DNA of 64,000 nucleotides from Arabidopsis thaliana (Eukaryota > Streptophyta > Magnoliopsida > Brassicales > Brassicaceae): contig NC_003070.9 in the NCBI RefSeq assembly GCF_000001735.4, positions 27,761,971-27,825,970 on the forward strand. The letters run 5' to 3'. Positions 46,201 to 58,321 of this stretch are shown here, piece after piece (position 1 is the stretch's first letter; every line of letters starts with the position of its first letter). The notes under the pieces are model-generated. The model saw only the letters and a list, made by a program, of their open reading frames with translations, did no database searches and had not been told where the DNA came from. The translations under genes were made by a program, and so were the position numbers.

Positions 46201-49200
46201 TGTTACAAACCATAGTTTCAGGCAGGGGAATAACAATGGAAACCCCCAGAGGAAAGCAGGCTAAGAAGAGAGAAACAAGAAATCACACCCTCACTGCATA
46301 ACGAATTTTCCTAAAAAGCTGAATACACAAGGAAGCTTCTGGATATTTGTGTCCTTATGCTCGTTATTTTCTATTATGTTCTTTGTTGGCTCAACATTCA
46401 TTCTTTTATCTATTTTACCATGACATATTAATTAGTAGCCTAAACTTTTAAGGAGATACCCAACTTATATGCTAAGTAGAGCAGACACAGTTTCTGTCAT
46501 ATCGAAAGGACACGTCATAGCATCTCCAGCTAACATCTGAGATCAATGCGTGACACTATATCAAGCTCATTTCCTACCTCAAGCACAAAATATTCTGGGA
46601 AATCGCGGAAGTCATTCGGCCTGAAAGGAGAATATCAGTTTTATGAGAAATCTTCTGCTGGTTACCAAAGAGAGGTCCAAAAATTAAAAGGCTCCAATCT
46701 CACTTGGGGAGTCCAATCTCTGCATCAAATCTTCTACTCTTATAAAACTTTATTAGATGTTGCAAACCCGCCCAGTCAGACTCCTGCTAGAAACAAAAAT
46801 GAGCTTAAATCAACAATTGCAGTAAGACCTGTTTCAAAGGTCACGAAAAGGAGTGCAGGCCTTTAGAAAGTGCAGTTTACAAAAATAAGTTGAAAGATGG
46901 CATACTATGCAGTTAAAACCAATAGACATACACTCATGAAAATCTCAAAAGAGAAACAAATAAAATCTGGTAACATGCTAGAAATAAATGAAAATTAAGA
47001 TGAATGGAAGATTGATGAAAGGAATGTTGAGATCAGAGGAATTTTTTTTCCACTCATTACTTCTGCAATGTAGTAAATGCAAAGTTTCCTATTAAATTTG
47101 TTCCCTTATCATTTTTCTCACCTGAATGAATGGAATTCTTTTCCCACAAGTTTTCTTGTAAATGGTGAAATTTCAGCTGGTTCTATTCCTCTAAAAACAT
47201 AACAATTTGCACATATAAGGTTCCTAATCTTATACTTTTGAATCAATGCCTTTTGCTAACCTTCATACTATGCACTTAAATCAAGTTACAAATTTGATTA
47301 TTATACGTCTTGTCCCTTTGGAACATAAGATTGAACAATTTTTATCATACCTCTGATGCTGTTTTAGCCAATGCAAACGCTGCCGCAATACGTATTCTCC
47401 AGAAGACCTATATGTCACAATAATATTTTGGAGACAAGAACTTCATCTTCAAACTGGTTTTAGAGAAAAAGTACACAAGAGACGGACTAAACCTTGGAGT
47501 CAGTGAGGACATTTTTGAGTGCATTCACAATGGAAAAGGAGTGTTGTTTTAAGGCTTCAAGTGACGCAATTGCTTGTGCCTGAGCAACAACATCTCCGTC
47601 CTTCTCTAGTTGATTGACCTGATCAAAAGTGACAGAAACCCACAAGTGTGAGAAACGATTAAACATGAACTGTAACCAATGTAGGATTTTGAGATGTCTA
47701 GAAGTAAGAGCACAACACACAGAAAACACACAGAAAGACTCAGTTAGATAATACCTAAGTAAACTAGTTCATGAGCTTCTTGTCACGAACCAACCATGTA
47801 GAAAGCGAAAGAAATAACGACTGTGATGTGCACCATAGATTTTCAAGATGTGTCAGAGAAGATCTCTTACCCACATTTGTAGGGGCTGATGAAGGTGAAT
47901 CTCAGCAATATATTCCATCTCAGGGTCAGCTTTAATCCAAGCCAAGGGAGATTCAATGCTACAGAGAAAGATTCAATCTCTCAGAGTCTCAGTTCTCTTT
48001 CTTGTGTTGTTGCAAGGTATGTAAACAGACCAGGAATGCCAGAAATAGTGTACCACAGAAACCCACCTCGTTTTATTTTCTAACGGTGCTATAGCATCAA
48101 CATTGTCTTCAGCCCCATCAGGTTTCCCTCCCTTCTTTGGTTTTTGATAGCGTTTAGCAGCAAGTTTAGAATGACATGGTAATTCCAGTAGCTGCCATCT
48201 ATCTCCAGCCATAGGCAACTTTGGATGATCAGACATTCCATCGAGTTCATAAACCCTTATACTCATAATACCCGGCCAGCCAGCATCCACATCCCGGCTT
48301 TCTGAATCAGAAGTAGCCCCTATAACTGATAATCTTGCATCCAGTGCAGCCGTGCATTCTCGCAGAGCAGCCATTTCAACATTGTTTTTCCTTTTGTTGT
48401 AAGACAACCCAATCCTAGTTTAATAAAGCACCAGTAAGAACATCGAGATAAGATTAAATGAAGATCCAGGAATCCATTGAACTAAGTTCAGAAGAACGTA
48501 ACTCTTAATTAGAAAAAAAATACCTTAGCACGGGACAACCATAAGATGCAACCCATCGCTGAAAAAATTCTTTAAGAAATGGACGCTCAAGATTTCCAAT
48601 CTTATTAGCAAATTGCCGGAACTGCATCTCAAAAGTGAAATTTGAGAAACACAGATATTAGAACTGACTTCGAAAATTCAAGCTGAAAGATAATCGGTTG
48701 ATCACGAAGAGAAATATACAACAAATGGAGGAGATGCTTCATATTTGTCAACAATTAGGTTATGAGTTGTTGAACCAAGTTACGGATGAATGGCCGTATC
48801 ACATTATGGTCGAGTGGCACATTTACGACATTTGTGAAGTATATCAAGTTACAGCTAAGAGACAGATCCATTTCGATAAATAAAAAAATGCTCCAGGAGC
48901 AACGAAAATATTTAGTTAAGAAAAACTCCCAAAGAAGAAATCCCAGAATTCTTCCTGACCTTTTAGTGTTATCAGCTAACCCAAAAGATTACGCTAGATG
49001 ACTATCTTAGGACCGCAACTATCCCACATATATATACTTTATACTGAAAGATCAAAATACTTTCTCATATTTATTTATTTTTCTTAACCAACTAAAAATA
49101 AGAGGTTTATCAAAACACAAAAACTTTAATAAAGGAAATATGTGGATCTTTTCGAGCGTAACATGTAAAACAAACACAGTCGTGTTACCTCCTTCGTGCT

Positions 49201-52200
49201 AAGAGACCGTATAGAATTAGATGGATCCTTGGCTCGAGAAATAATTTTCTGCAATATCTGTAAATCATCATGTAGAAGGTCTATTAATCATATGCGTAAG
49301 AAAACAAACAAAGTGATTTCCTGAAAAAACGATAGCACCATGACCATACTTTACGAAACGAGTCTGAGCCCATTTGCTTCTCCAACATCTGAAGGACTGC
49401 TCCCTTCAAAAATGAGAGAATAATTATTACTCGTAACAAACAACAGATGCAAAATCATGTAAATTATCCCAAAGAACTCATCCACTCCTACAAAAATGTG
49501 AGAGCATGAATGATAAATATGAAAAGAAAAAATATGGCTTACTGATTTCCATGATCGTATCTTCCCATGCATTCCAATAGAATGAGTTCCAAATAGGTCC
49601 CTGCAAGAAGGAGATGAGCTCAAGCACATTGCACCACTATCATCAGCTTTACAGACAGCACAATTTGCCTGCAATTGGATCAAAAAAAAAAAAGAGAATC
49701 CAGATATGAGGTTCATGGCTTAGTTCAGAAATGGTTACAGAGGCGTCAGGGAAGAATAACTCGAGTAGTAGGTATAAACCTTGTATCTCCGATATCGTGC
49801 TTCATTATTTCCCAAAAACTGCTTGATAAACATATCCGTTAAGAAACCAGCAAGACCATCAAGGAGCCAATCTGTTATAACAACATGGACAATCATGAAT
49901 CACAAAATTACATGTTTTCACATGAAGCTGATATAACAAATCGTACGCAAATCAAAGTGTAGAAAAATGTCACAAGCCCACCATCATTTGGTGATTCAGG
50001 AGTAATATAAACTCCAAACCACTGTTTTGCTAACGCAGAAGCAAGTTTAATGCGTGTATCTATTGTCTGCAAAGATAATTGAAGCTCTATCAGATTTTTG
50101 CATAAAGGAACTAAAAAGATGACGAAACACCACCAAAGAAAGAAAACTTCCTATAAACATAGTGAAAACTTCTACACCAAAATCCATATGCCAATGAAGG
50201 GGTGAAATGCAAGAAATAGATGAACGCAGCTTGCAATATTCATAAGTGGTAATGCAGAAATATATTTAACATGCTCAGACACGTGCTTGGTTGTACTTTT
50301 TTCAAAAATGCATCATACAAATTAGGTCTGGTGTGCCTTCCATCCTAATATTAGCATATACAAACCATTTACGTGCATGTGTCTGATGAAGGTATTATCT
50401 ACCCACAGGTCAATTTACCAGGAAACAATACCTGATCAATAACCCTCTCATCATATAGTATGTGGGAGCTAAAGATACTCAAGGAAGCTCCCGAAGTCGA
50501 CGAAGTAACAACCATTTCAGGAGGTAAAAATACTTGCTTGTAGAATCCAAATGGAAAGTTCGCACTTAAATAATCCTCATAGTAGCTGTAGAAGTTGAAT
50601 TCCAGTAGACAAGACTTATACTTTAATTCAGTTTGACTACAATAAGTTGCCAGAATACAAATTTACGGACCTATAAGCTTCATGGAAAAATTCCATTGTA
50701 TTACGAAGCCTCGAGAGATCATGCGGCAAACACAAGTTAGATATGAGAAAGTTGGTCTGATCTGGAAGGATTTCCAATGGTCCTGCAACTAAAGACACCC
50801 ACCGCGGTGCAATAGGAATAGCTAGTTCATAAACATACGTTTTTTGAGTAGTATCTTCTTTGCACATAACCTGAAAAGTGTGAAAGTTTAAAGATTACGC
50901 CCCCTCCACCTTGTAAGAGTACTAATAAAATTGAATGATGGAAACTGTAAACCTATTCAACAAAGTTTTAGCTTATATGCCTACAATAACAGAGAAAAAG
51001 TTCTTCTGTTTGATCCAGATTCATTAGATAACTATACTGAACAGCAAAATCTTCTGATAATATAAGGACAGAACAATGAACAAGTTTCCTTGCAAATAGA
51101 GATAGTACACTTTCAGATTAAACAGCACTGGATATGGCTTCTTTCATATATAAGCTGAAACCAAATTTGGACGCAGATTTTATGCCTACGTCCACAAGTC
51201 ACGGGAATGACAGCTTTTTCTAAGTTTTTCCATTCAATCCAGATCTATAATGGAATATGTCTTGTACGTAAGATACAGGATCGAAGAAAATAGCACTTCC
51301 TCTAATCCATTCATGTATGACAGATTTACACAACTTACCTGGTAGAGTAATTTCCCAACACTAACAGCCACAAAGTTGTGCGGAACAGTGAATTCCAAAT
51401 CGAAACTGCACCCACCACAAAGTTATTAAAAAAAAAAGTTAAACAGGTTGTGATACCCACTTTGATCTCAAAAGACAGGAGATGAATACAGTGTTACTTC
51501 TTAACAAAACTGAATACCTGCAACGATGGTACTCATCATCAATACAAGGAAACCAACAACGAGCACGTCTCATCTGGTTATCAGTATGTACAATGTTCCC
51601 ATCAAAATGAATTCCTGACTCTATTTTCTCTACCCAGTAGTTAATCCGAATCAATTTAACATTCTGCATCATATGAGCAAACATAAATCGTTAAACAAAG
51701 GACAGCGGTCACTTGTAACCCATGGCAGTGTATATGAGAATCAGAACAATTACCTGTTTTGCCTCCCCTGAAGATTGGGAACCGTTTTCTAAAGTCACAC
51801 TGTCCAGCTGTTCAGATAAATCCTTAGAAGGCTTGCAACAGTTGATCAGTAAATTTGCAGTGTCTTCTCTCTTAAGAACCCCGACATATTCCATGGCCGC
51901 AGCATCAGCTGCTGAAGCTGGGTCAGAGACCGAGTTCCAGTTACTTTCAGTTTCAGAGTTCTGATGGTGCGGATAGTACTCAAATACAGTAGGTTCCCCA
52001 TCTACCAAAACACTCTCAATTCCCAAGTTCTCTGCGTGTAGTCCCACAATACCAATATCTGGCACACTCACTTCTAACTCTGTGTAACTATAGAAAGCCA
52101 ACAAAAATATCCCATGAAAATGCAGCCAAGAATGATAAAACCAAGGTATATAAGTAAAACCCCAAATAATCAAAAGCAGAGGATTCACCATAAATTGAAA

Positions 52201-52463
52201 AATCCAAAGAATACTGTCGGTGCAAGATTCAAATTCTGCCGGTTTCTTCATCCCGAATTATATATATCAACCAAAAATCACATTCACGGACTTGTTTCGC
52301 GAATGAAAAATCGAAAGAAAGAGAGGAAAACGGACCCGTAGATTTGGCGTTTTTTGAAGTCAATAGAGAGAAAGAGTTTCTGGTGAAGAACTTTAGCTCC
52401 AGTGTTCTCTGAAGTCTTCGCGCCAGGAGCTTCCTCGTTCTTCGGCTTTCGAGCCTTGGCCAT
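43203..52463 (-). CDS. TAF2: TFIID subunit TAF2 (At1g73960)
   Basis: Twenty-five exons give 1390 residues in phase: 52336-52463, 51754-52087, 51518-51663, 51339-51405, 50671-50870, 50432-50585, 49982-50066, 49780-49871, 49543-49668, 49350-49403, 49189-49257, 48524-48621, 48067-48414, 47871-47958, 47493-47618, 47351-47407, 46704-46783, 46578-46620, 45975-46061, 45694-45783, 45257-45315, 45084-45174, 44827-44992, 44553-44736, 43203-44403. The first ~450 residues follow the M1 aminopeptidase fold ([42 protein letters not shown]), but the zinc motif is absent ([10 protein letters not shown] instead of HEXXH). Then comes a long helical region and a Lys-rich tail (~1294 on). TAF2 is a TFIID subunit that contacts core-promoter DNA at the initiator (family knowledge); nuclear. 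Confidence 0.94.
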
Positions 52464-53851
52464 GTTCCTTTTTTGCCGATATGTTAGCCGGAGATGTAAC
52501 CTTTTTATACAGCCAACGATGGATCGGTTCCTAAATTACATAAAACTCCTCTATGTCTTAAACTTATTAAATATTCGGCTATTGTTTTCTAAATGTATTA
52601 ATCTTACCCTTTGAGTTTGATGTTCATTTTATGGGCTTAGTTAAAGCATTCTCTTTTAGCCAAAAAAAAAAAGTTAAAGCATTCTCAATTAGGCCCATTT
52701 ATTTGGATTTACATTCTTTCTCTCTCTCTCTCTTTTTGTGCAAAAGTTTTTCCTTCAATTTGAGGTTTCACTGACTTTTTCTATTTTATAGTTTTTGTTG
52801 TTGTATCATACCATACATTAAAAAAAAAAAAAAAAACTAGTATAATCCACTCTTAAAAAAATTGATGCTTAACATGTCAACTTCTGTCGTTACAAAAAAA
52901 AATGTCAACTCCTATTTCATGAGACCCTAGTGAAATGATGCATCTTTTAGTATTAGTGATGTATGAACTATGAAATGTCGGCCATTGATTTTTTTTTGTT
53001 TTAGCAGTTCTTGTGTTCGTTAATTCTTTTACGTTTAAATCTAATAGTATTTTTTGGGGGGGTTAAATGAGCATATTAAACGAGCCAACAAAACCATGGC
53101 TCTTGCCTCTTACAAATGCTCTCATATTAAACTGGTTAGTCAAACTATTTAGGGATGTCAAAACATAGTTTTCAGATACTGTGAATATTACTTGGTGATG
53201 TCAACCCATGTCTGAATATTCAAATAATTGTTTTGGTAATTGTGTACACATACGCATCGATTGTCGAGTATATACTATATATTTATGCACATACGCGTGT
53301 GAAGAGTGACAAAAATGCATAGGTTGTGGATTAATTTTCGCTAGATGCATTTTTTGTCGCTGTAAAAGTCACGTGAAAGTTGTAGTCTTGTAGAACTCGG
53401 AGATTATTATGAAGTAATGAACCCATCATAAGATCTTCCGGTGTTAAATAAAACATACATTGATGATGCAACAAGACAATCAACATATCCAAATTAAAAG
53501 AAAATCAATCATTCAATATGCTAACAAATTAGATAAAAACATGAAGCGATCATTTAATTTTTGTTCCCCTGTGTTTCCTATGCTGCTTGTAAATTAAGCT
53601 GTTGTACAAAAACAATTTGAAATTCATAATGAATAAATAATATATGATGAGAGGTTTGACTTTAATACGAACTTCAAATTTAATGAGGCCTCCTCTTCCT
53701 TGAACGCAAAGGAAGTTTCTTCGTTGGAAAACGCTGTCTCCAATTCACATCTCTCTCTTTCTCTTTCCCTCTGTACACACATACGTATACGTATATATAT
53801 TAACACTATATTTCATTTATGTCTTCGATGGTCCTATGATCTTTAATCTCC
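52464..53851. other. TAF2 promoter and CLE13 upstream region
   Basis: Site II motifs at 52632-52637 (TGGGCT) and 52692-52697 (GGCCCA) lie upstream of TAF2. A TC-rich run is near 52720 and several long A/T runs are near 52810-52860. A TATA-like run at 53792-53800 precedes CLE13. No other gene. Confidence 0.55.
53792..53800 (+). promoter_or_regulatory. TATA-like box of CLE13
   Basis: TATATATAT lies 52 bp before the CLE13 ATG, which implies a very short leader of about 20-30 nt if used. A seven-codon ORF sits between the two. Confidence 0.4.
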
Positions 53852-54175
53852 ATGGCGACGACTAGAGTCTCACATGTCTTAGGGTTTCTTCTATGGATCT
53901 CTCTTCTCATCTTCGTCTCCATAGGGTTGTTTGGCAATTTCAGCTCCAAACCCATAAACCCTTTTCCTTCTCCGGTTATTACCTTGCCGGCCCTTTACTA
54001 CCGGCCGGGAAGAAGAGCTTTGGCGGTGAAAACGTTTGACTTCACACCGTTCTTGAAAGATCTTCGCCGGAGTAATCATCGGAAAGCTTTGCCGGCGGGA
54101 GGATCCGAGATTGACCCGAGATATGGCGTTGAAAAACGACTCGTCCCATCTGGTCCAAACCCCTTGCACCACTGA
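53852..54175 (+). CDS. CLE13: CLE13 peptide-hormone precursor (At1g73965)
   Basis: Single exon, 107 residues. A signal peptide/anchor spans residues ~8-30 (VLGFLLWISLLIFVSIGLFG). A variable basic middle follows, then the CLE motif at the very C-terminus, RLVPSGPNPLHH, with no residues after it. The processed product is a 12-13 residue secreted peptide, probably hydroxylated at the prolines, perceived by CLAVATA1-type receptor kinases (family knowledge). The L at position 2 of the motif distinguishes CLE13 from its close relatives CLE11 and CLE12, as I remember them. CLE11-14 relatives are linked to root and nodulation-type signalling; the role of this one is not visible here. Confidence 0.95.
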   Translation: MATTRVSHVLGFLLWISLLIFVSIGLFGNFSSKPINPFPSPVITLPALYYRPGRRALAVKTFDFTPFLKDLRRSNHRKALPAGGSEIDPRYGVEKRLVPSGPNPLHH

Positions 54176-55169
54176 TTTGTCTTCTTAATTTTTGCTTTAA
54201 GTTTTCTTTATTTTTTCAAAGATATAGTAAAACACGTATATTTTACTAATACTAGAAGATTAATTCATAAGATATTAGCTAATATTCTTTCTTGGTATGT
54301 ATATGTCTTGAATTATTTATTCTTCTTTGTCATGTGATTTATTTTTTTTCACTTCTGGTGTAATGATGTAATTTACTCATCTTTTTATTCTTTCTTCATT
54401 TGATACTAATCGTTGTAATAATAAAGCATCATGTAAGCAGAAATAAAAGAAAAGATCATGTACACATTTGTTTAAATGCCAAAAAAGAAGTTAGCACCAC
54501 AGTAATCTATACTAGTTTTCGATTAAGAAGTGTTTGTTAAGGGAAAGAGAAATTAAATTAGCTTCGATGTTACCAGTCACGTGAATCGTTGACTTAATTA
54601 GTTTCCTTTTCCAGGTTTTGTGCAAAACTTTTTCTGAATTTTGTGGGAAGTAGACAACGAGGAAATGAGCTCATGTGATTTCGAAACCTGCAATTACAGT
54701 TTGTTTACGTATTATGTTGACCTCATTGAAGTTGAAAAAGACATTTAACAATTCTGTAGCTGGTTTACTAACCGTGCGGTTTTATCTCCGGTTTTCTGGT
54801 TTATTTGGTTTATCCTTAACCACAAAACAAACGTCACAACTCCGTCACCGCAAACTAGGCAGATTATCTGGTTTTCCGGCGGTTTCTCGTTATCTACGAG
54901 AGAGTGAGAGAGGAAATACCTCGGGGTGAACTCGCTGCGTAGCCAAAGCCTCTTCAATTTTGCTCTTTTGTTCAATTCCGTCGCTTAATTATCTGGTTTT
55001 GCGTATTTTGAAGAGTCAGTTTGACGAATTTATGCTGAAATTTCGTTCTTTCTCTGTTTATCTTTCAGCGACGATTTTTCTGGGTTTTTCAGTTTTGGAT
55101 CAATCCATAATCTGTCGTGATTAGGGTTTTATACCTTGATGAGGATTTACTGAATTAGTTGTATTAAAG
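54176..55169. other. Intergenic, promoter and leader of At1g73970
   Basis: AT-rich CLE13 3' flank to about 54500, then the promoter and 5' leader of the next gene, with a telo-box at 55121-55129. No gene seen. Confidence 0.55.
55121..55129. promoter_or_regulatory. Telo-box TTAGGGTTT in At1g73970 leader
   Basis: A perfect TTAGGGTTT lies 41 bp before the start codon, a position typical of the plant telo-box near transcription starts. Confidence 0.5.
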
Positions 55170-57993
55170 ATGGCGAGAAAAGCTAACAATAGTTTTTTCC
55201 TTGAAGAATGGTTAAGGACTGTGAGTGGAAGTAGTGTCTCTGGTGATCTAGTGAAGCAAAATTCTGCTCCATCTGCTAGGTCGATTATTCAAGCATGGTC
55301 TGAGATTCGTGAATCTCTTCAAAACCAAAACTTTGATTCACGTTACCTTCAAGCTTTGAGAGCTTTGGTTAGCTCTGAGTCCACTATCCATGTTGCAGAT
55401 CCCCAAGCAAAGCTACTTATTTCTATACTAGCTTTTCAAGATGTATCTCTTCCGTCTGAGTCTTACACACTTGTTCTCAGACTACTCTATGTGTGGATTA
55501 GGAAAGCATTTCGACCGTCTCAAGCACTTGTTGGTGTAGCGGTTCAGGCCATTCGTGGCGTTGTTGATGACAGGCGTAATCTCCAACCAGCCTTAGTAGC
55601 GCAGAGTGTTCTGGTTTCTGGTGCGTTTGCGTGTGTTCCTTCTCTGTCAGGAGACGTGAAAGTCTTATGCTTGGAATTGTTATGCAGGCTTTTGGAAGAA
55701 GAGTACTCTTTAGTGGGATCTCAAGAAGAACTTGTTCCTGTAGTGCTTGCAGGAATTGGGTATGCTTTATCTTCTTCGTTGGATGTTCATTACGTCAGAC
55801 TATTGGATTTATTGTTTGGCATTTGGTTAAAAGACGAGGGTCCTCGTGGCACTGTCACTTACGGTCTGATGATTCTTCATTTGATTGAGTGGGTTGTGTC
55901 AGGTTATATGCGGTCTAATTCTATCAACAAGATGTCTCTTTTTGCGAACGAGGTACTAGAGACTTCTAAGGAAAAGTATGCTGTTTTCGCTGTCTTCATG
56001 GCAGCAGCTGGGGTAGTGAGAGCTTCCACGGCAGGATTCAGTAGTGGTGCACAGAGTTTGGAGATTTCTAAACTAAGAAATTCAGCTGAAAAGCGAATAG
56101 AATTTGTAGCTCAAATTTTAGTTTCTAATGGTAATGTTGTTACACTTCCAACCACACAGAGAGAAGGTCCCCTGTTGAAGTGCTTTGCTATTGCATTGGC
56201 TCGATGTGGGTCTGTTTCTTCCTCTGCTCCTCTGCTTTTGTGTCTCACTTCTGCATTGTTAACTCAGGTATTTCCTTTAGGCCAGATATATGAATCATTT
56301 TGCAATGCTTTTGGCAAAGAGCCTATTGGACCAAGACTCATTTGGGTCAGGGAGCATCTTTCTGATGTTCTTTTCAAGGAATCAGGGGCCATATCTGGGG
56401 CTTTCTGCAATCAATATTCATCAGCAAGTGAAGAGAACAAGTATATTGTGGAGAATATGATTTGGGATTTCTGTCAAAATCTCTACTTACAGCACCGTCA
56501 AATTGCTATGTTGCTTTGTGGTATAGAAGATACATTGCTTGGAGACATCGAGAAAATTGCAGAATCATCTTTCCTTATGGTTGTCGTCTTTGCGCTAGCT
56601 GTTACGAAACAATGGCTAAAACCAATAGTGTCTAAAGAAAGAAAAATGGTGACATCAGTTAAGATATTAGTTTCGTTCTCCTGTGTAGAGTATTTCAGGC
56701 ATATTCGTTTACCTGAATACATGGAGACAATTAGAGAGGTGATTTCATGTGTCCAGGAGAATGATGCTCCTTGTGTTTCATTTGTAGAGTCCATTCCTGC
56801 CTATGATAGCTTGACGAATCCGAAAGGTTTGAGAAATCACTTGTTTCTGCAATTTCCATATCACAATTTTCTGTTGGCTATTACATTAATAAGCTTTGGA
56901 ATCTCTCTTTTTTTTTTTTTTTTTTTTCTTGTTCTGCAGACTTGTTTACGCAAAGGATAAAATATGAATGGTCAAGAGATGATGTGCAGACATCTCGAAT
57001 ATTGTTTTATCTTCGAGTAATCCCAACTTGCATCGGACGGTTATCTGCTTCTGCCTTCAGGGGAGTGGTTGCATCAACCATGTTTTTGTATCCTTGAGAA
57101 AAGATCGAGAAGTCTTTTACTCTGTTTTACTTAACTACGAGTACTAAACTATCTTTCCTATTCCTTAACAATTCTGTGACTAGATATATTGGACATCCTA
57201 ACAGAAAAGTGGCGCAAGCATCTCATACGTTGTTGGCAGCATTTCTCTCTTCAGCAAAAGAATCAGAGGAGGACGAACGAACTCAATTCAAAGAACAACT
57301 TGTTTTCTATTACATGCAACGATCTTTGGAGGTAACTAAGCAAAAAAAGAATATGAATGTTACGTAGCTCTTTTTCTGTTTATTTCTTATCTCTAATGTA
57401 TATGGTTGGTTGAAATAACTGCAGGTTTACCCTGAGATCACACCTTTTGAAGGTTTAGCTTCCGGCGTTGCAACCTTGGTCCAGCATCTACCTGCGGGAA
57501 GTCCTGCTATATTTTATTCTGTTCATAGCCTTGTTGAGAAGGCTTCTACATTTAGCACCGAATCATTGCAAGGCAGAAAGTCTGATCCTGGTAATCAGAT
57601 TCTTGAGTTGCTTTTGCGACTTGTCTCTTTGGTTGATATACAAGTAAGTTTCTTTTTTGGTCATCTCCATCTACTTGAGCTACTAGAAAATGGTTACTGT
57701 GCTCATACGTTAATGTTCTCTCCGTCTTTGTATACATTTTTGTTTTGGTTTAGGTGTTGCCATATCTTATGAAGTCATTGGCACAGCTAGTTATAAAGTT
57801 ACCAAAAGAAAGACAGAACGTTGTGCTTGGTGAATTGTATGGTCAAGTGGCTGAGTCAGACGATGTGATTCGCAAGCCTTCTTTGGTCTCTTGGCTACAG
57901 TCACTGAACTACTTATGTTCTAATAACCGTACTGAAGTTTTAGCTTCTGGATCAACGATAGACACTTCGAACCAGTTGGCTGCTCGACTCTAG
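55170..57993 (+). CDS. Large helical protein of unknown function (At1g73970)
   Basis: Five exons, 55170-56826, 56940-57087, 57184-57331, 57425-57643 and 57754-57993, give 803 residues in phase. The sequence is Leu-rich and predicted helical throughout, with repeated amphipathic helices (for example SYTLVLRLLYVWIRKAF, KVLCLELLCRLLEEEYSL, ALVAQSVLVSGAFACVPSL) resembling an armadillo/HEAT-type solenoid, but I cannot assign a known domain. No signal peptide or clear TM. The third exon carries the conserved-looking GHPNRKVAQASHTLLAAFL, a HEAT-like helix pair. The intron 57088-57183 has U12-type splice signals. It appears to be a single large conserved plant protein, function unknown. Confidence 0.88.
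57088..57183 (+). other. U12-type (minor spliceosome) GT-AG intron
   Basis: The donor is GTATCCTTGA, matching the U12 5' consensus GTATCCTT, with TT (not AG) before it. The branch site TTCCTTAAC at 57161-57169 matches the U12 consensus exactly, and its A (57168) lies 15 nt from the AG end at 57183, in the usual window. There is no polypyrimidine tract after the branch site. Splicing keeps the frame and reads FLYIGHPN across the junction. Confidence 0.88.
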
Positions 57994-58321
57994 GGATCTC
58001 CTCATAGTTTACAAACATGTGAAATAGAATAAAGTTTGTATGACTTGTATCATGGAATTATGTTGAAAAGAATTATAAATTAACATCATCTCCATTTTTT
58101 GATCAGTAGCCAAAAATAGTCAATCCTGTTAAATGTGTTGCGGTTTAAATTTATTTGGTTACGAAGAAGAACCGGATTGAAAGGGTAAGAAACGAATCAG
58201 TCTTTTATTCTTGGCACATGTTACATTGTCAAGACTGAATTTGTCCAGTGTGTATCCCAAACCATGTTATTTACATCATTGCCACTATTTCACGAAGCCT
58301 GGGTTTCCACAGTTAGAGCAA
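57994..58321. other. Convergent 3' region
   Basis: Between the stop of At1g73970 (+) and the stop of TTM1 (-). AT-rich, two 3' UTRs; the plus ORF from 58211 is antisense to TTM1. Confidence 0.6.

Noticed and set aside
53891-54172. 93-codon ORF opposite CLE13
   Set aside because: Antisense shadow; the plus strand has a signal peptide and a perfect CLE motif.
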